Assembly (NCBI RefSeq): GCF_047495875.1
Contig: NC_092466.1
Location: 17,170,561 to 17,234,560, forward strand
Source of the DNA: Pithys albifrons albifrons
Lineage: Eukaryota > Chordata > Aves > Passeriformes > Thamnophilidae
DNA: 64,000 nt
Direction of reading: 5' to 3'
Of the stretch, positions 34,421-48,028 are shown one piece after another. A program made the translations under genes and the position numbers. The notes under the pieces are model-generated. The model did no database searches. It worked only from the letters and a program-made list of their open reading frames with translations, and had not been told where the DNA came from. The first letter of the stretch is position 1. Every line of letters starts with the position of its first letter.

Positions 34421-36120
34421 TTTGCGGTGCAGGTCACTTTAATCCTTCCCATTGAAATGTTCAGAGCCTCTTTTATTGCACAATAATAGGAAATAATAAC
34501 TCAGGGCTCCTAATTGTTTGCTTTCGCTGAAAAGGACCTTCCTGAGGTCATGTCGGATAAATGAAGTGTTTCCCACTCAGTTTAGTGGACAACACGAAAT
34601 GGTATTAGGCCTCGAAGAAATCTGCTATTAGAAGTCTTGTCGCAGGACAAAAAAATTAGACAAAATCTCTGCATGGGTATTACTGTATTTCAGCTACGTA
34701 TATGCATATAAAAGGTTAGCTTTTAAAGACATTGTTTTAACACATGATAAAGTTTCAAGACAGCTGAAAACCTGAAAGAAGCATGAACAGCAGGTCAGAG
34801 CGTGCTGATCTGGTTCAGATTGACTTTCCCATTAATGCCTAGTGGTGGTTTGTGCTCAGCAAGGTCAGAAAGATTTTGTCCAGGTCTGTGGGTGACAACT
34901 GCTTACCAAAGAGCCTTTGTCGACTGTGGAGTCTCTGTCTTATTCTGAATCATGGACTTATTGGCTGCAGGCCTCCTGAGCATAGGAGGTTTGCTATCTT
35001 CCTATTTTTCCAAAACAAGAAGTCAGTGTGTATCTCTTCAGTATTTCGGGTGGTGCACACCAAGGCCAAAAAACCCTTGACACAATCATGAAAAAGCCTC
35101 ATCATGTTAATTTAAGTGGCTCCATTTCACAACTCCATTGTTTGAGGGCTATTGACAATTGACAACTAATCCCAGGGAGTCCCAACCACATCCAGACTGT
35201 GCTACTTTGGTCACTTGGAGTCACACCAGCAAATTATTATGTGGTGGAGTTTTCAACTGAGTTGGTGACTTGTGAATTTTCCCTTGAATGTTAGGTACCA
35301 GCCCATGTCATAAAGATATAAACTCTAATGTAGATTTTTTTCCTACTAGGTACCCACCTATTTCATTAAGCCTTAATAATAAATAGAACTAATAGTTTTG
35401 TTTGGATTTGGGTTTTTGTTGTTGTTGTTGTTTGGTGGGTTTTTTTGCTTCTGTTTAGTTGGTTGTTGTTGCATTTTTTTCACATACTAAAAAAGACACT
35501 GACATTAAATGGTCAGAGTGGCTGGGCTTCTGCTTGTTCTACAATTGTGATAGTGACTTTTACTTTCTTTCTTTTTTTTTTTCTTTCCTGAAAGTGTTGT
35601 TTAAGATGTCAAAGATGCTAGTACAATTCTGGGAAACAGATACTCTAAGCTGTTCACTCTCCCGTCATCTTGGTAGAAGCAAACCAGTATACAGATATGT
35701 ATTAATGAGTAAGAATATATCTGCTGACTTTGTAGAAGACTGTTGTTAAAATGGGCATATTTGCATGCCATGTGAGCTAGACATTTTCAAGTAGCTGTTC
35801 AAAGGCGCAGATTAGATCAAGGGTTCTGTCTGGGTACATCTCAGTGAAAACGAAGTCAAAGTCAAAACTATTTGCTGTGGTGGCCTGTGGGAAATGGATC
35901 GACTCTCACAGTCAGCTAGAAATACTAATTCTAAAGACAAATTGAACTTTCAATTTGTTGATGCAGTTTAGGTGAATGGTTCGGGATAAAAGGTTGAATG
36001 GGCATGGAAAATGAGGTGCCATCTCATCAGCCTTAGGGAAGGCGCCATTTCCAGAAGACCTAATTCAATCAAGCTTATTTAAGGAGTAAAAATCCCGTCT
36101 GACAGACACATAGACCTCAA
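34421..36120. other. Intergenic, with C/EBP-type palindrome
   Basis: A C/EBP-type palindromic site ATTGCACAAT lies at 34475..34484 in AT-rich unique sequence. A TTG microsatellite is near 35417-35432. There is no gene. Confidence 0.6.
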
Positions 36121-36174
36121 CACTTTTAACATGATTTTAGCAGAGTGAGTTGCAGTCAACCAGGAGTCCAGACT

Positions 36175-36201
36175 ATAATCTGCTAAAATTTAGCAGATTA
36201 T
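36175..36201. repeat. 27-base near-perfect palindrome
   Basis: Arms ATAATCTGCTAAA and TTTAGCAGATTAT are exact reverse complements, 13 bases each, around a single central A. Related half-sites occur at 36135..36144 and 36255..36264. Confidence 0.95.
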
Positions 36202-39200
36202 CTCAGTAGACTCGTAGTAGGTCTTGCTTTTGAAAAAAGTGCCTGACTGAACTAAATCTGCTGAAAAGAATAATTGTTTCTCTTGCTGTCAGGATTTCCC
36301 TGCATGTCAGTCTGTGCCATTGCTTTGAAGACCTGTGTAGAGAAACTTCTTATCGATCTTGTCGTATGTTATTCTCTTTGGCTGTTGCAGTGGGACTTCC
36401 ACGAGCATGATGTGCCGTTTGACGAAGTATTCTGTCATTGTCTAGACGGGCATAAAAGTTGTATTTTTAGAATGACTTAGCAAACGCTTTCTAACACCTT
36501 TTAACATTTGAGTTGCTCTATCTATGCAAGGTTTCAAGACACGTTAGTCAAACCATGCCAGCTAGCATCTTTAAAATCACAACTTTTTGCTTAGTCTGGA
36601 TGTACTGAAATAGAGTACTTGTCCTGGGATACACCCACATGAGGGCACAGCCGTTTAAAAATGAGTCAGGACTGTCTGCTGCCCCGCAATTGCATCTCAA
36701 TGACTTACTGCAGCTATCAGGATAAAAATTACAGGTTAAAAGGGGAAGAATTAACTTTGTTTTATACACATCAGTTCTTCCACTTCCTGCTCTAAGTAAT
36801 AAGGAACCCTCTTAGCCAGCCAAAAACCTAATCTAGCACACAGAGTCAATCAGAGAGCAGCTCAGGCCTGCTGTAGTCCTAAGACATAGAAGGACCCAGT
36901 TCTGCAAAAGGGTGGACCAGTGGTTGAGTGAGGTTACTTTCCAGGGACTTGTTCTCCCACTTGTCACCTTTGGTTCTGCCAGGGGAGCTCTTTCTAAACC
37001 TACCTCGAATGAAAATAATTCAAGTTACTGTAAGCAGTTTAGTAATGGTAACCTTTTGAAGAAATGGTCTGCACTAATTTGGTTTATTTTGGCTGGTGGG
37101 CGTTGAAGCTCTGCCAGGACATCAGAGAAAGTTTTACTCATTAAGGAAATTTATTTGTTTGGTTCTGGGCTCCATGGCTAGTAAGACATCAGATTAAATT
37201 TGGCTCTGAGCATGTCAGTGCCAGTTAAATGTGGGCAGGAACTGCGAATGAGTTGCTCTTTTGGCTGAGAACAGAGCTCTATAACTCAGGGTGAGAACAG
37301 CCAAGGAAGCTCTGCTGTAGTAGAGGAGGCTTCAGGGGCTCAGAGGGGACAGTGTCTCTGCAGCCCCATGGCATCCTCATGCAGGCAGTGGGGCAAACCA
37401 GGAATTTCTTCTGAAGTTTGTCAAATGACAGAGACAGATCTGGCAGATGATTGTTTTGGGTAAAGGGCAGAGATTGCTCCAGCTGTTTGGCAGGGACCAG
37501 ACTAAAGCTTTCCACCCAAGTAAGATTTTGGGATAACCTAGTGCCCGGCTCACCCCCTAGGAGATGAATGAGGTCTGTGCTGCTGAGCTAAGCTGTTTTT
37601 TCTGACTTTAGCCCTGGAGGCTCACACACACCATTGGCTTGGGCACTGGTAATGTGCCTGGTACAATATTTTCGCCTTGGTACAATACCCCTTCAATTTT
37701 ATGAGCATTTTACCCCAAGTGAAGCATCCTAATTTGATTTAGTGGAGTAGCAGTGATATTGGTGGCAGCAGAGATGGCAGCCCTTGGCAGACTTTGCCAC
37801 CTGATCTCACCTCTGTGAGCAGGCAGGAGATGTACAGCACTTCCCCACAATCATACCTCTTTATGGTCACTCTTTTTGGGAAGGGTTGAATCCATCAGAT
37901 CACTAGTTGCTTTTGAAAATCTCAGTCAGCACTACATGCAGGTAGTGTTCATGTTGTTCACAGTTTCCCATACTGTGGGATGAGAAGAGAATGCTGATGC
38001 TGCAATAGCTGGATCAAAGACACACATTTTCTGCCAGTGCTACTCTCATAATGAATATTGTTCATGCTTGATGCTGGTTTGCTCCACCAGCTACCCCAAC
38101 CCCCCAACCTTTGAGAGTGTTTGGGCAGTGAGAGTGTACTGGCAGAAAGTGCAGGCGGTGAACATCAGCATATATAAGAATATATTTCTGCCTTATTAAA
38201 AAAACTTACACTGGAAAGTCACTGATTTACCTGTTAACATCTCTGCATTGCACTATGGTTTTTCCTCCCTTTTTAACCGTTGCCTGATATTTTTGCTGTA
38301 ACAAAATATATACTGTCTGCAGATGGAAACAAGTGGTTTTTTTTCTAGAAAAGAGAATTATGCTATAGATGCCTGTGAATGAAACAACACTAAAACCCCT
38401 CTGAATGTAGCAGGTGGTGGGGATGCAACTGTCTGGCTTCAGAATTTCTTCAAGACAGCAGAAGTTCCCCGTACTTCAGGTAATAAACATCTTACACTCA
38501 CAGTTGTGATTGGGGAGAGTAGTTTATATTGATCTGTTATCAACTACTCAAAAATGAGAGGGCTGTTTTATAATATAGTGCTTGGAAGGGTTTTCCTGAC
38601 AATATTATTGTGTGTTATTTTGTGGTTTTGTTCAAAGATGATATTTCTGCCTCATTACTGTCTCCTGATCCATCAATTGCATGATTCATTAACATGACCT
38701 GTACGATCTTATTTCCTACATATAGAGGGATCCAGCATCTAGCAATGCCAACTGAAACACACAAAATGATACTTTAAAATGTATGTAGAGTATTAAGTTA
38801 TTTGTTGGTTGCACCAGAAGAAATGTAGGATAAATAAGGCCATTAAATAACAAATGGATTAAAGCCTTATTTTTCCTTAGTTGCTTACGGAATCTGCATT
38901 ACTACATACTTTCCATTATTTGCAAATTACACCAGACAGATTGAATAAATGCTTTAAAATGGGTCCTGAACACTGGTTTAGTAGCACAGAGGAAATGGTT
39001 TCTTAGACAACTGCTACCCACATATTGATTTAATAACAGAGAGGTGGAGGGGCGAAGATGATTATGTTGATGTACTGAGCTGTTGATTGTTTAATTGAAG
39101 GTAAAATTTTTAGCTTCACTAGTCAATTACCTGATCTCATTAAGTTCTTAAAAATCACTAAAATACCATTCTGGTTGAAGCAGCTGCACTTTGCTACTAT

Positions 39201-42200
39201 ATTGTCTAAAGCATTAGGAAAATCATTTGCTAATGGTGATTTAGAAGGGTAAACATGTGATATATTTAGCATCCAAATAAGCTTTCTCCATGTGAGAGAT
39301 CTTGAATGACTGTCATGCACCAGATATGTAAAGGCAAAGATGGATATGAAATGTGTTTTTATGTTTGCTTAAATTAACCTCTAACTTCTGAGTATTTTAA
39401 GGTTTTGTCTAAATATTCAAACCTTATCAACAGAGTGGAAAATGGAAGAAAATCACTACTTTTAGACATTAAAGCTGTTTCAAATATAAATATAAGAAGT
39501 TATTCTGTGCCTGGCACAGAACTGAGGTTGTTTTAAGGATAAATGTGAACTAAGACAGCATTTGGCATCCCTGTGGAGGTAGAAGTACGATGCTGTGAAG
39601 ATGCTGAAGAAGCCAACATAGCAGCACAAGGTAATGGTGCTCTGAAGGCTCGAGAGTAGCAAGGACAGCTTGTCCTGTGCCTCATGTTGTTCCTTTGGAA
39701 GGTGATTATAGAGGACTTTGCATGGCTTCCGGATTCTATATGCCATAGTGTGTGTGGCACTGACACAAGCACTGCTAGTAATCAGTGGCATTTTATGTAT
39801 TTTCAAACATCATAGGAACACATTCTTTCAGGTTAACCCATTTTCATTTTGCAGGATGACTGTCCAAGGTAGGTGATCAGTCAGCATTTATACAGTAATG
39901 TAAGAAGCCCTTTCCAAGAGTTCTGCTTCCCTGCATGCTTTGTTTGGTTTTAAGATCAGTTCGTGCAAAGATAGCTGCTTTCCATGCAGAAGAAGGAGTC
40001 TGGGGTGAATTTCTTCATTCTTGCAAGCAATATGACTTCAGTCACAGGAACTTGATGAACTCTCAAAAAGGAGCTAGAAGTGTTTTCCTCTCATTGTAAA
40101 AATGTAGCAAGAGGTTATGAACAAGTTCCAGGATGACAGATGAAGGAAGAACAGGATTATTTTATTTTGTTTTGGTTTGTTTTTTTCCCTTCACAAAGGG
40201 TTAGTGATAGATATTAGTAATTGAGAAATAATTTAGAAGAAATTCAGCAACATCAAGTGTTCCCAGTTTATTTTTAGTTTATTTCCACTGATGTCTTTTT
40301 TTGGTTCTGTGCCAATCCCCAGTCCATGTGCCACTTGCAATCCCTTTGGAGTCAAAAATTACTGTCAAAATACAAAGAAGGGACAAAAAGACATCACACT
40401 GAGAAAGAAACATGCCAGATCCCCAGCCTTAGAGTACATGACTTTAAACTTCTCAGAAAAATTTTTATCTTCCAATAATTAATCTACTATTACTTGAAGT
40501 TCCAATACATCAGCAGTTCCCAAAGTACCTGTATGCTTGCTGCTTAGGTTTTTAGGTACCTGCTTGAAGTGCAAAGTGTAAAGCAAATGGAACTGCTGGT
40601 GTTGCATTTTGATGTTGTGTAAATTGGCAACTGGATTCTGCACAAGGCATTGATGTAAATTGTGAGATCAACCCAAACTGCAGGGCATTTGCAGAGAGTC
40701 TTTCATAATCTTACAGTAAGTGTCAGAAGGTGTTTCATGTTGTAATACAAACAGTGGAATGAAAAAGATGAAAAACACTCTTCAGTAAGGCAACATTGGT
40801 TTAGGTCTTTCAGACTGCACAACTACTCAGGGTCTGGCATTTGGGTTTGTTTGGTTTTGGTTTTTTTGACTGGCAGTTGTCCTTTAGGGATGTGAGGAGG
40901 GGTGTATTTTGGCCCTGCAGTGTTCTATATGGACTGTGGAATTGGGCAGAAAGAGTAAGAGCTGTGTAGCTACCCCATAACTCACTCATACTGTCCAGCC
41001 AGGCAAGTTTGTTGTGCCAGTGTCATTGTGATCAACTGTCTGTCTAAAATGGTGCTGCAACCATGTCTTAAACAGCACAAACCGAGTTTTGGAAGGGGTA
41101 GAGCCTACGTAACCTGGCTTACCATTGCAGTTTCTGAAATGATAGCAAATTCAGCTGTGATTTGTTTACAGGAACAGTGAAACCATTTTAAACACTGATT
41201 CAAAGGCATTTCTTGGTGATAGCTGCTCTCAACAGTGGGTTGACTTCCTACTTGGTAAGTGGGCCAGAAGACCCATCCTGGTGGAAATGAGAGCCTGGGA
41301 GGCTCTCTTCTGATCAGAGCCCTGTATGACAGGAGGTCCGGCAGAGGGAAGCTCTGGGAATAGCCAGCTCAGGAGAGTGCCCAGGGCCAAATATTTGCAG
41401 AACTGTTCTGAACTATCACTCTGCTTACGGTCTTTGTGGTTTTGAGATAAGAAAATGAGGAAACTGAGTAAAAGCAACGATCCACCAAAAGAGTGAGTTG
41501 TATAAGAATACCACAGCTGTGTGCTGCCTCCTCCCCCTTGCAGGCCCTGCACTGGCAGAGGTTGTCTCCATGCTGTTGGTAAACAACTGTTGAGGTGTCT
41601 GACTGACATTAAAGTTCATGCAGCTTCTTAGATGCCAAATAACTTGTGACCTGCAGCATGAAGATATACGTGGCTATCCATTTAATAGAATCCTTTTCAA
41701 AACAAAATAGGAGAATCAGGGTGTACTTTTCTTGAATATAATAAGTATTTAATTCAGATGTCCACCTTTTTAAGGTCTCTTTATTTGGATTTTTGTTTGT
41801 TGTTGTGGGGTTTATTCTTGTTTTTTCTTCTGTGCTTATTTTCAGTGATTTTTCATGTTCTTCAGAGTATGAACTATTTTTCTGGTAGCATCAGCTATAC
41901 CAAATCCTGAAGATTGCACTTAATGTTGAGTTATGTGTCAGACTTAGCTAGAAGTGTCAGACTAGAGAGATTCTTTTCCTAACAAATTAATCAACACATG
42001 TCCTAAAATCAAGGTTGCAGGCAGTTACTTATTTTGTGTCTTTAATTGCTTTTTCAGTTGAGTTGAGCTCATGCCATCTTATTCGCACTGGACTGCATTT
42101 AAGTTTTCTAGAATAAGTTCTCTAGAAAAGAAGCAATTACAGTGCAGTGCATTTTGAAACTACACGAATCTGAAGTCATAGAATTTGACAATAAAACAAA

Positions 42201-45200
42201 TTTCTCAAACTTCTGTCTTACAAGAATCAGCTAAAACATAATGCTGGGAATATAATGCATAATGAATGAAGATATTACAGTGGTTCATGAAGATTTTTCT
42301 CATTCTGTTTTTAGATATGAGTAGGCCATTAACTAACCCATAAATATGTATACATTTAAAAGAAGAATTTCCTTTTGTCCACTAAGATCAGTAATATATG
42401 ATACAAAAACTATGAAGTGTTTTATTTTATCTCAGCAGTAATCTTTTCTCTACTTAGGTACATCTTATTCCCAAGATAATAAACTTTGTGAAAAACCTTT
42501 TCATATGATCACTCACAAATATTAAGGCTTTTCATGATCATATTGTCCTATGCTTATATTACCTAGCTAACATTTACTGTGACTCTATTAATGCCCTGCT
42601 TTTAATTCCTAATGATACTAAAATTAAATTAGCTATGCACTCTCTTACAGCGTCTGTCTCCTGATCTGGAAGACTGTTTATACAAGCAATCAGGGAAGTT
42701 AGCTGCTCACTGGCAGGGCAAGTGTCTGCAAATAGTCTCTGCAATAACATATTAGCCACTGCAAATGGAGGAATATGAATTAAGCATATAGATTTTGCAC
42801 TTGTTTCCCTTGTGCCTCCCCCCTTTCCTTGATATGTTTACTAACACATTTGTAATGTCAGAAAGAGCTCCAAATGTTGAGCATTAATTAGATGTGGGAA
42901 CTGGAGCATAAAATAACATCTACATTTTATCCTTTTTAATCAAGAGGAAATGCTCTAATGTTGGATTTAGATTTAATGCAAAACCAAATATTTGACTCAC
43001 AGTATATTATGTCAGCAGATTAGCTGGTATTTATCACAGTTTTCAAAACTAGGGCTTTAATGCCTCATTTGACATGATTTTGTCACTCCCCGGCAGAAAG
43101 CTGATAAACTGTCCATTTGTGCCATTACAGCTGCCTCTTGTAGCACTTGTGCTGCTATGGAGAGGGGTCAGCTGTCTTTTCCTTAAAACCTTTGAGGTTG
43201 GTCATTTTATAACAGGTTGATCTTTAAAGTTTATTTGGCTGTATTAAAGTAGATAAGTTTTAGGCTATAAATCAGGTTTTGATGGTACAAAAATAGCTCA
43301 AATTGACTGAGTGGCCAAAAATTATCTAAGTACTACATTCTTTCTGTCAAGATAGCTGAACCTGGAGTTAAAACTACCACTGGACTTCTATCTCTTCCCT
43401 TATTTTGAGTTTCTTCTTCATAGGAACATTAAAAAAATAATCCTTTTGTGCACAAGACAAGAAAAATGGTTTTACACAAAAATCATCAAAACTGAAATAT
43501 ACGGTCTTTGGTGACTAGATAAAATGATTCCAGAGGATTTTCTAGCTCTAAAACCATCTCCAGACACGTGCTTTTACCCAGATGGGTTGTCAGAATGGGC
43601 AATATTTTACCCTGCACCCCATCTCTTACATATAATGTGGGTGTGCCAGTGCCAAGTACCCCATGCTCAAATGATCTGCATTGGAAATGTCACTATTTCT
43701 ACTGACTTCTGTTTTATTACTTGCCATTTGCACTGGGAACAGCTGATATACTCACAGGCCCAACTATAGATGTGTTTGAGGTGATCAGAGCATTAGAGCC
43801 ACCTACATTGCCTGAGATGGTGGAAGCCCAGGTACAAAATGGCTCCAACCATTCCTCCAGCACAGGGCAGATTCTCAAGTTATACAAATGCTACACTACA
43901 CTTCTCTTGTAAAGTTCAAATTATGTCATGTCTTGTTATCAATTTATCTATTTACCATTAGTTTCTAATGCACCTCCATCCTTCTTTTTGGTTTCAGAAG
44001 CAGACACTTTGTCACTGTTCTGCTGGCTGGGCCACAGCGCTGCTGGGACAGCTGGGACAGCCTGAGGAATTAAAAATGAAACAGGGAGTCCTATTTCTCC
44101 CATGGTACCTTCCATTTTATCAGTTTCTGCTTACAGAATGAGAGCTTTCCTAGTTTTATCAAAATTAGAAAAACGGTAATGAAAAGACAAATGCAACACC
44201 AGCAAGAGGAGCTATTCAAACATGCAGTGTTTGAATGGCTTCCTGAAGGACTGGCTGAAGCTCTCTTGGATAATTAGTGAGTTAGTTGCACAACAGCCTC
44301 CGTGTTCAGTGTAGTAACTTCATTAGAAATATGAATTGTGTGTCTGTTTAGGAAGACTGGCACATTTTTACAATTATCTAAACAAAATGAATTGCAGAAT
44401 TTCAGGTCAAACCTGAACTTTGCCCTGTCTCCAAAAGTGCAAGGACAATCAAGTCACTGACTTGTAAAGTGGATAACTCATCCTGCCTGTTTTCTTTCCT
44501 TTTTCTTCCTGTTGATCCCATTGATCAACGCAGATGTCAGCATCTGCATGAGCTAAATGAGCATTTAGCTTTGGTGACTGGCTTTTGGTAGAGAAAGTAT
44601 GTGGAAAATCAGCTGCTCAGGATGTTGAAAACAATGCTTTTCAATTTACAGGCATACGTTAATTTTTCCTCCACCAAAGCAGAAGGAAAAATGGTTCCAG
44701 CTCTGAAATCTTACACTCTATGGAGATGTCAGAACCTGAGGACACAATCTGTTTCAAGAAATTCAGGTGTCAGCCCTGTCCTTTTTGACAATGTTCAGCC
44801 ACCACCAGCCCAAGGGTAAGATAATCCATCCCTGCGACCAGCAGTGGTTTCAGCACTTTAGTTTCTCTCTTTACTTTGAAAAAAGCAGAAGATGGGGAAT
44901 TAAAACAATTTGCCCAGAAAGACCCACTAGAAGGTGGGAGGAGAGTCATGCATATTTGTGCATAGTTGCAGTCCACCCACTCCTTCCTTCCCTGGGCCTA
45001 CCCTTCCGCCCTCCGCACTGTCCCCAGGGGCACAGAGTCTCTGCCCTAGCTGGATGCTGTGGCAGCACTGGGGGTATCAGAGAGTCTGTCCTCTCTGCAT
45101 GGCCTAGGAGGAGGGGCAGAGATGCCCTGTGGGCCGGGAGCAGTCCTTCAGTCCTCCTCCAGCTGGGAAATGGAGTCGTCTGTTTAGCTCAAAGTGATAG

Positions 45201-47967
45201 AAAGAGTTTCCCTCCTACCAGTGCCAGCTTGTGTGGTACGTGTCTGACAAGCTTCGGGAGCTGCCTTGCTCTTGTGCTGCATGCCCAACAATTGCAGCTA
45301 CAAATACTCTAATAGAACTCATATTTTTGTGTCATTATCAAGGCAAAATTACCTTTATAGTGGGTTGAAGTGCTACACTTGTGCTAGTGTAGAGATTGGC
45401 ATTCTCATGGGAACCTGCAGAGATGGGTGGCATCAGCCTCTGAGACCAGTGGAACAGCACCTTTTGTTTGCTGACCTGGTGCAAAGGCAGCTCTTCTGTG
45501 CTCAGCAGTGCCAGTCAGCAGAGGCCTCAGAGCTTGTGGGATCAGCACTTTATTCACATGAAAGACCTGATGCCTTTGATTCAGTACTTCTGTCTTTCCA
45601 GGATGATGACACCAAAGCAAAGGTCTCTGTGATCTCACTGTCTCAGCAGCTTTCACGTGTGAGATTGGTACACAGAGAGTTGCTTGTCTGGCATCTATTT
45701 ACTCAGTGGAAAGGGAACAAAAAGGCACAGACTTGCCCAGGGTCGCACAACAGAAGTGTCGCCAACTCTTTGCAATGCACTATTTATTGCACCAAGTTTT
45801 AAGAGTTCGTTTTCAGCCTCAGCTCTTGATTGTGTCATAATCTGGTCTTTCTTTAAAAAAAAAATCAAAGCCCCTCTAACATTATCAAAGAGAAATTAGA
45901 AAATGTGCAGCTAAAGGGCTAAAAGAATCAGAATGCAAATAAGAACCTATGTGATTTGTAACACAAATATACTTTTGTCAATTTTCTGACTTTTCTGGGA
46001 CAGAGGAACTCACAGTTTTAAAGTTGTTAATGGAAATAGTGAGTGTTGTGCTTTAAAGTCCACTAATATGCTGAAGATGCTCCTGTTCGCATGCACAGTT
46101 CTCAGGGTTGCCCTGGCCACAGCTTTAATGGGACAATGGTGTGGGTGGAGACACTTAAAAACACAAACCAAAGGCAGGAAGAGCTCTACTAACTCAAGAA
46201 ATTTAGTCTTCTGTTCTCTCAAGCATCATGATACTCTTATATATATATGTATATATCACTGGAGGGGTAAAAGAAACTGCACTCAACTTACACAGCTTCT
46301 TTTTTGACCTTTTTGTCCCCTTTCATTTCCCACACAATCCCTGCTAGTGGTGCCATACTTAGTAGCTGATGGGCAAGTGTGGTGGCTACAGAGTGTATTA
46401 TCTTTGTAGCCCCCAGTTAGATGGGAAAGTGCAGCATCAAACCCCAAACCTTCATGTACTCACCTAATAGAGCAAAACAGAAGATGAAATACCCTGACTA
46501 GGATGAAATTTTCAAAAGCATTTGGTGTTGGCCTAACTGCATCCACTGAATTGCAGAATAAAACCCTTCCCTGCCTGTGTAGTGGACAAAGTCATCCTGG
46601 CTACTGCTGATGGTTTGACTGTCAGTGATGTGTCATTCCTGCTGTAACACAATTCAGTCTTTTGGTCAGGAAATCAAAGGAAGAGACACATTTAGACTAT
46701 GACTTAGAACAAAATGATAAGCATAGATTATGGTTATAATCTCAAGCATACCAAGAAAGAGTAAAGGATCAATCATCAAGCTGTTTTACAGATTTCAATT
46801 TAAAGAAACATTCAGATTTATTCAGATTTTAAAGCCAATGTGTTCAATGCATAAGGGTTATTTTTTACTTTGCTTTTTTAATTAAACACTGAGAGAAAAT
46901 GTTCGCCACATGCCTTAATCTTGTAAATGCTTGCTGTTTACCCAGGCACCTGGAAGGATGAAGAAACAGGTATTATTATGTCCTTGCCATCTGAGGCCGA
47001 AATACATGAAGTAAAACATGTTGGTTTTGTTATGTGGGGAACTCTAATATGGTTCTCTGATACAGCATATCGTACCTCAAGACACTGTACACTTAAATCT
47101 GCAGGTCTAATTTCAACTGTACTTAACTTTTTTTAAATATAAGATGCTACTTATTCAGATGTAGGATTAGGGTGAATAACTATCCAAGGTGTGCAGAGTG
47201 ATGGGAATTAGAATCTCCATACTTGAAATTTGTCATGTCTGATATAGGAAACCAAAGACTTCTCTTACTGTTCCCAGCCAGAGGAGAAATAAAGTGAAGG
47301 AAATTGATATTTGAAGCAAAGAAATGTTCTAGTAAAGTTTAAAAAAAGGCAGCTTATTTTAAATAAAACAAAACATATAATAAACAAAAGCATGTTTTTT
47401 TCCCATTCAATGTCAGACTCAAATAATCCTGTTCATATGTGTTGGACAATGTAACATTAGAACTGCCAATTTTGTATTGATTTGAAATTAGAGAGGCATG
47501 ACAACAGCACTGTGCATTAACATGTGCAAGGTCAAAATCATGTAGCCTAGAAAATAAAATTACTTAATGTACACTACAGGTGAAATACAAGCATAATATA
47601 ATGTCTTCATGTTCCAGAACAGAGGAGGGAAAAGCTATTTCATATAAATCACAGTCTGAATTCCACCTCACAAAATGACAATCCTAGTACTCACCTACCA
47701 TGAATAAAAATAAGAAACACCTGTTGTCTCTTTGTTCTTAATTTACTTCCTCTGGCCCAGTTTGATCCCTTGTATTCCTTCTGGAGACTTTCTATGAGGA
47801 GCAGTGGTTAGGTCTTTCTTGTCTTTTAGCTTTTCTGATGAAATGAGTAGGTAAGTGTTTACAGTTCTAAGAGGTTGTTTCACTTTACTCTGTTTTGGTT
47901 TCTCCTCATCCCCAGCATTGTTTTATTCTTGCTCTCTTTCTTAATTATCCACCCAGATGGTAACTGC
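36202..47967. other. Gene desert downstream of HHEX, first part
   Basis: Nearly 12 kb with no supportable gene. A GC-richer patch at about 44.8-45.8 kb gives two frames near 180 codons with no recognisable family. A TA-rich stretch lies at 46237-46256. An AT-rich unique stretch at 42.8-43.2 kb may be a conserved element. Confidence 0.65.
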
Positions 47968-48028
47968 TGAAGGATACTTGCTTTTGTGGACTTTTAGTCT
48001 GACCCAATATGGCCATTTTTCTATTCTC
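47968..48028 (+). repeat. Old CR1 3'-end fragment
   Basis: Contains GAAGGATACTTG and AGTCTGACCCAATATGGCCA followed by T-rich sequence. This matches the remembered 3' end of an old sauropsid CR1 group, where GGTCTGACCCAGTATGGCC is typical. Plus orientation, truncated. Confidence 0.6.

Noticed and set aside
44767..45802. Two plus-strand frames of about 180 codons
   Set aside because: They overlap in different frames, show no recognisable domain, and sit in locally GC-richer intergenic DNA.
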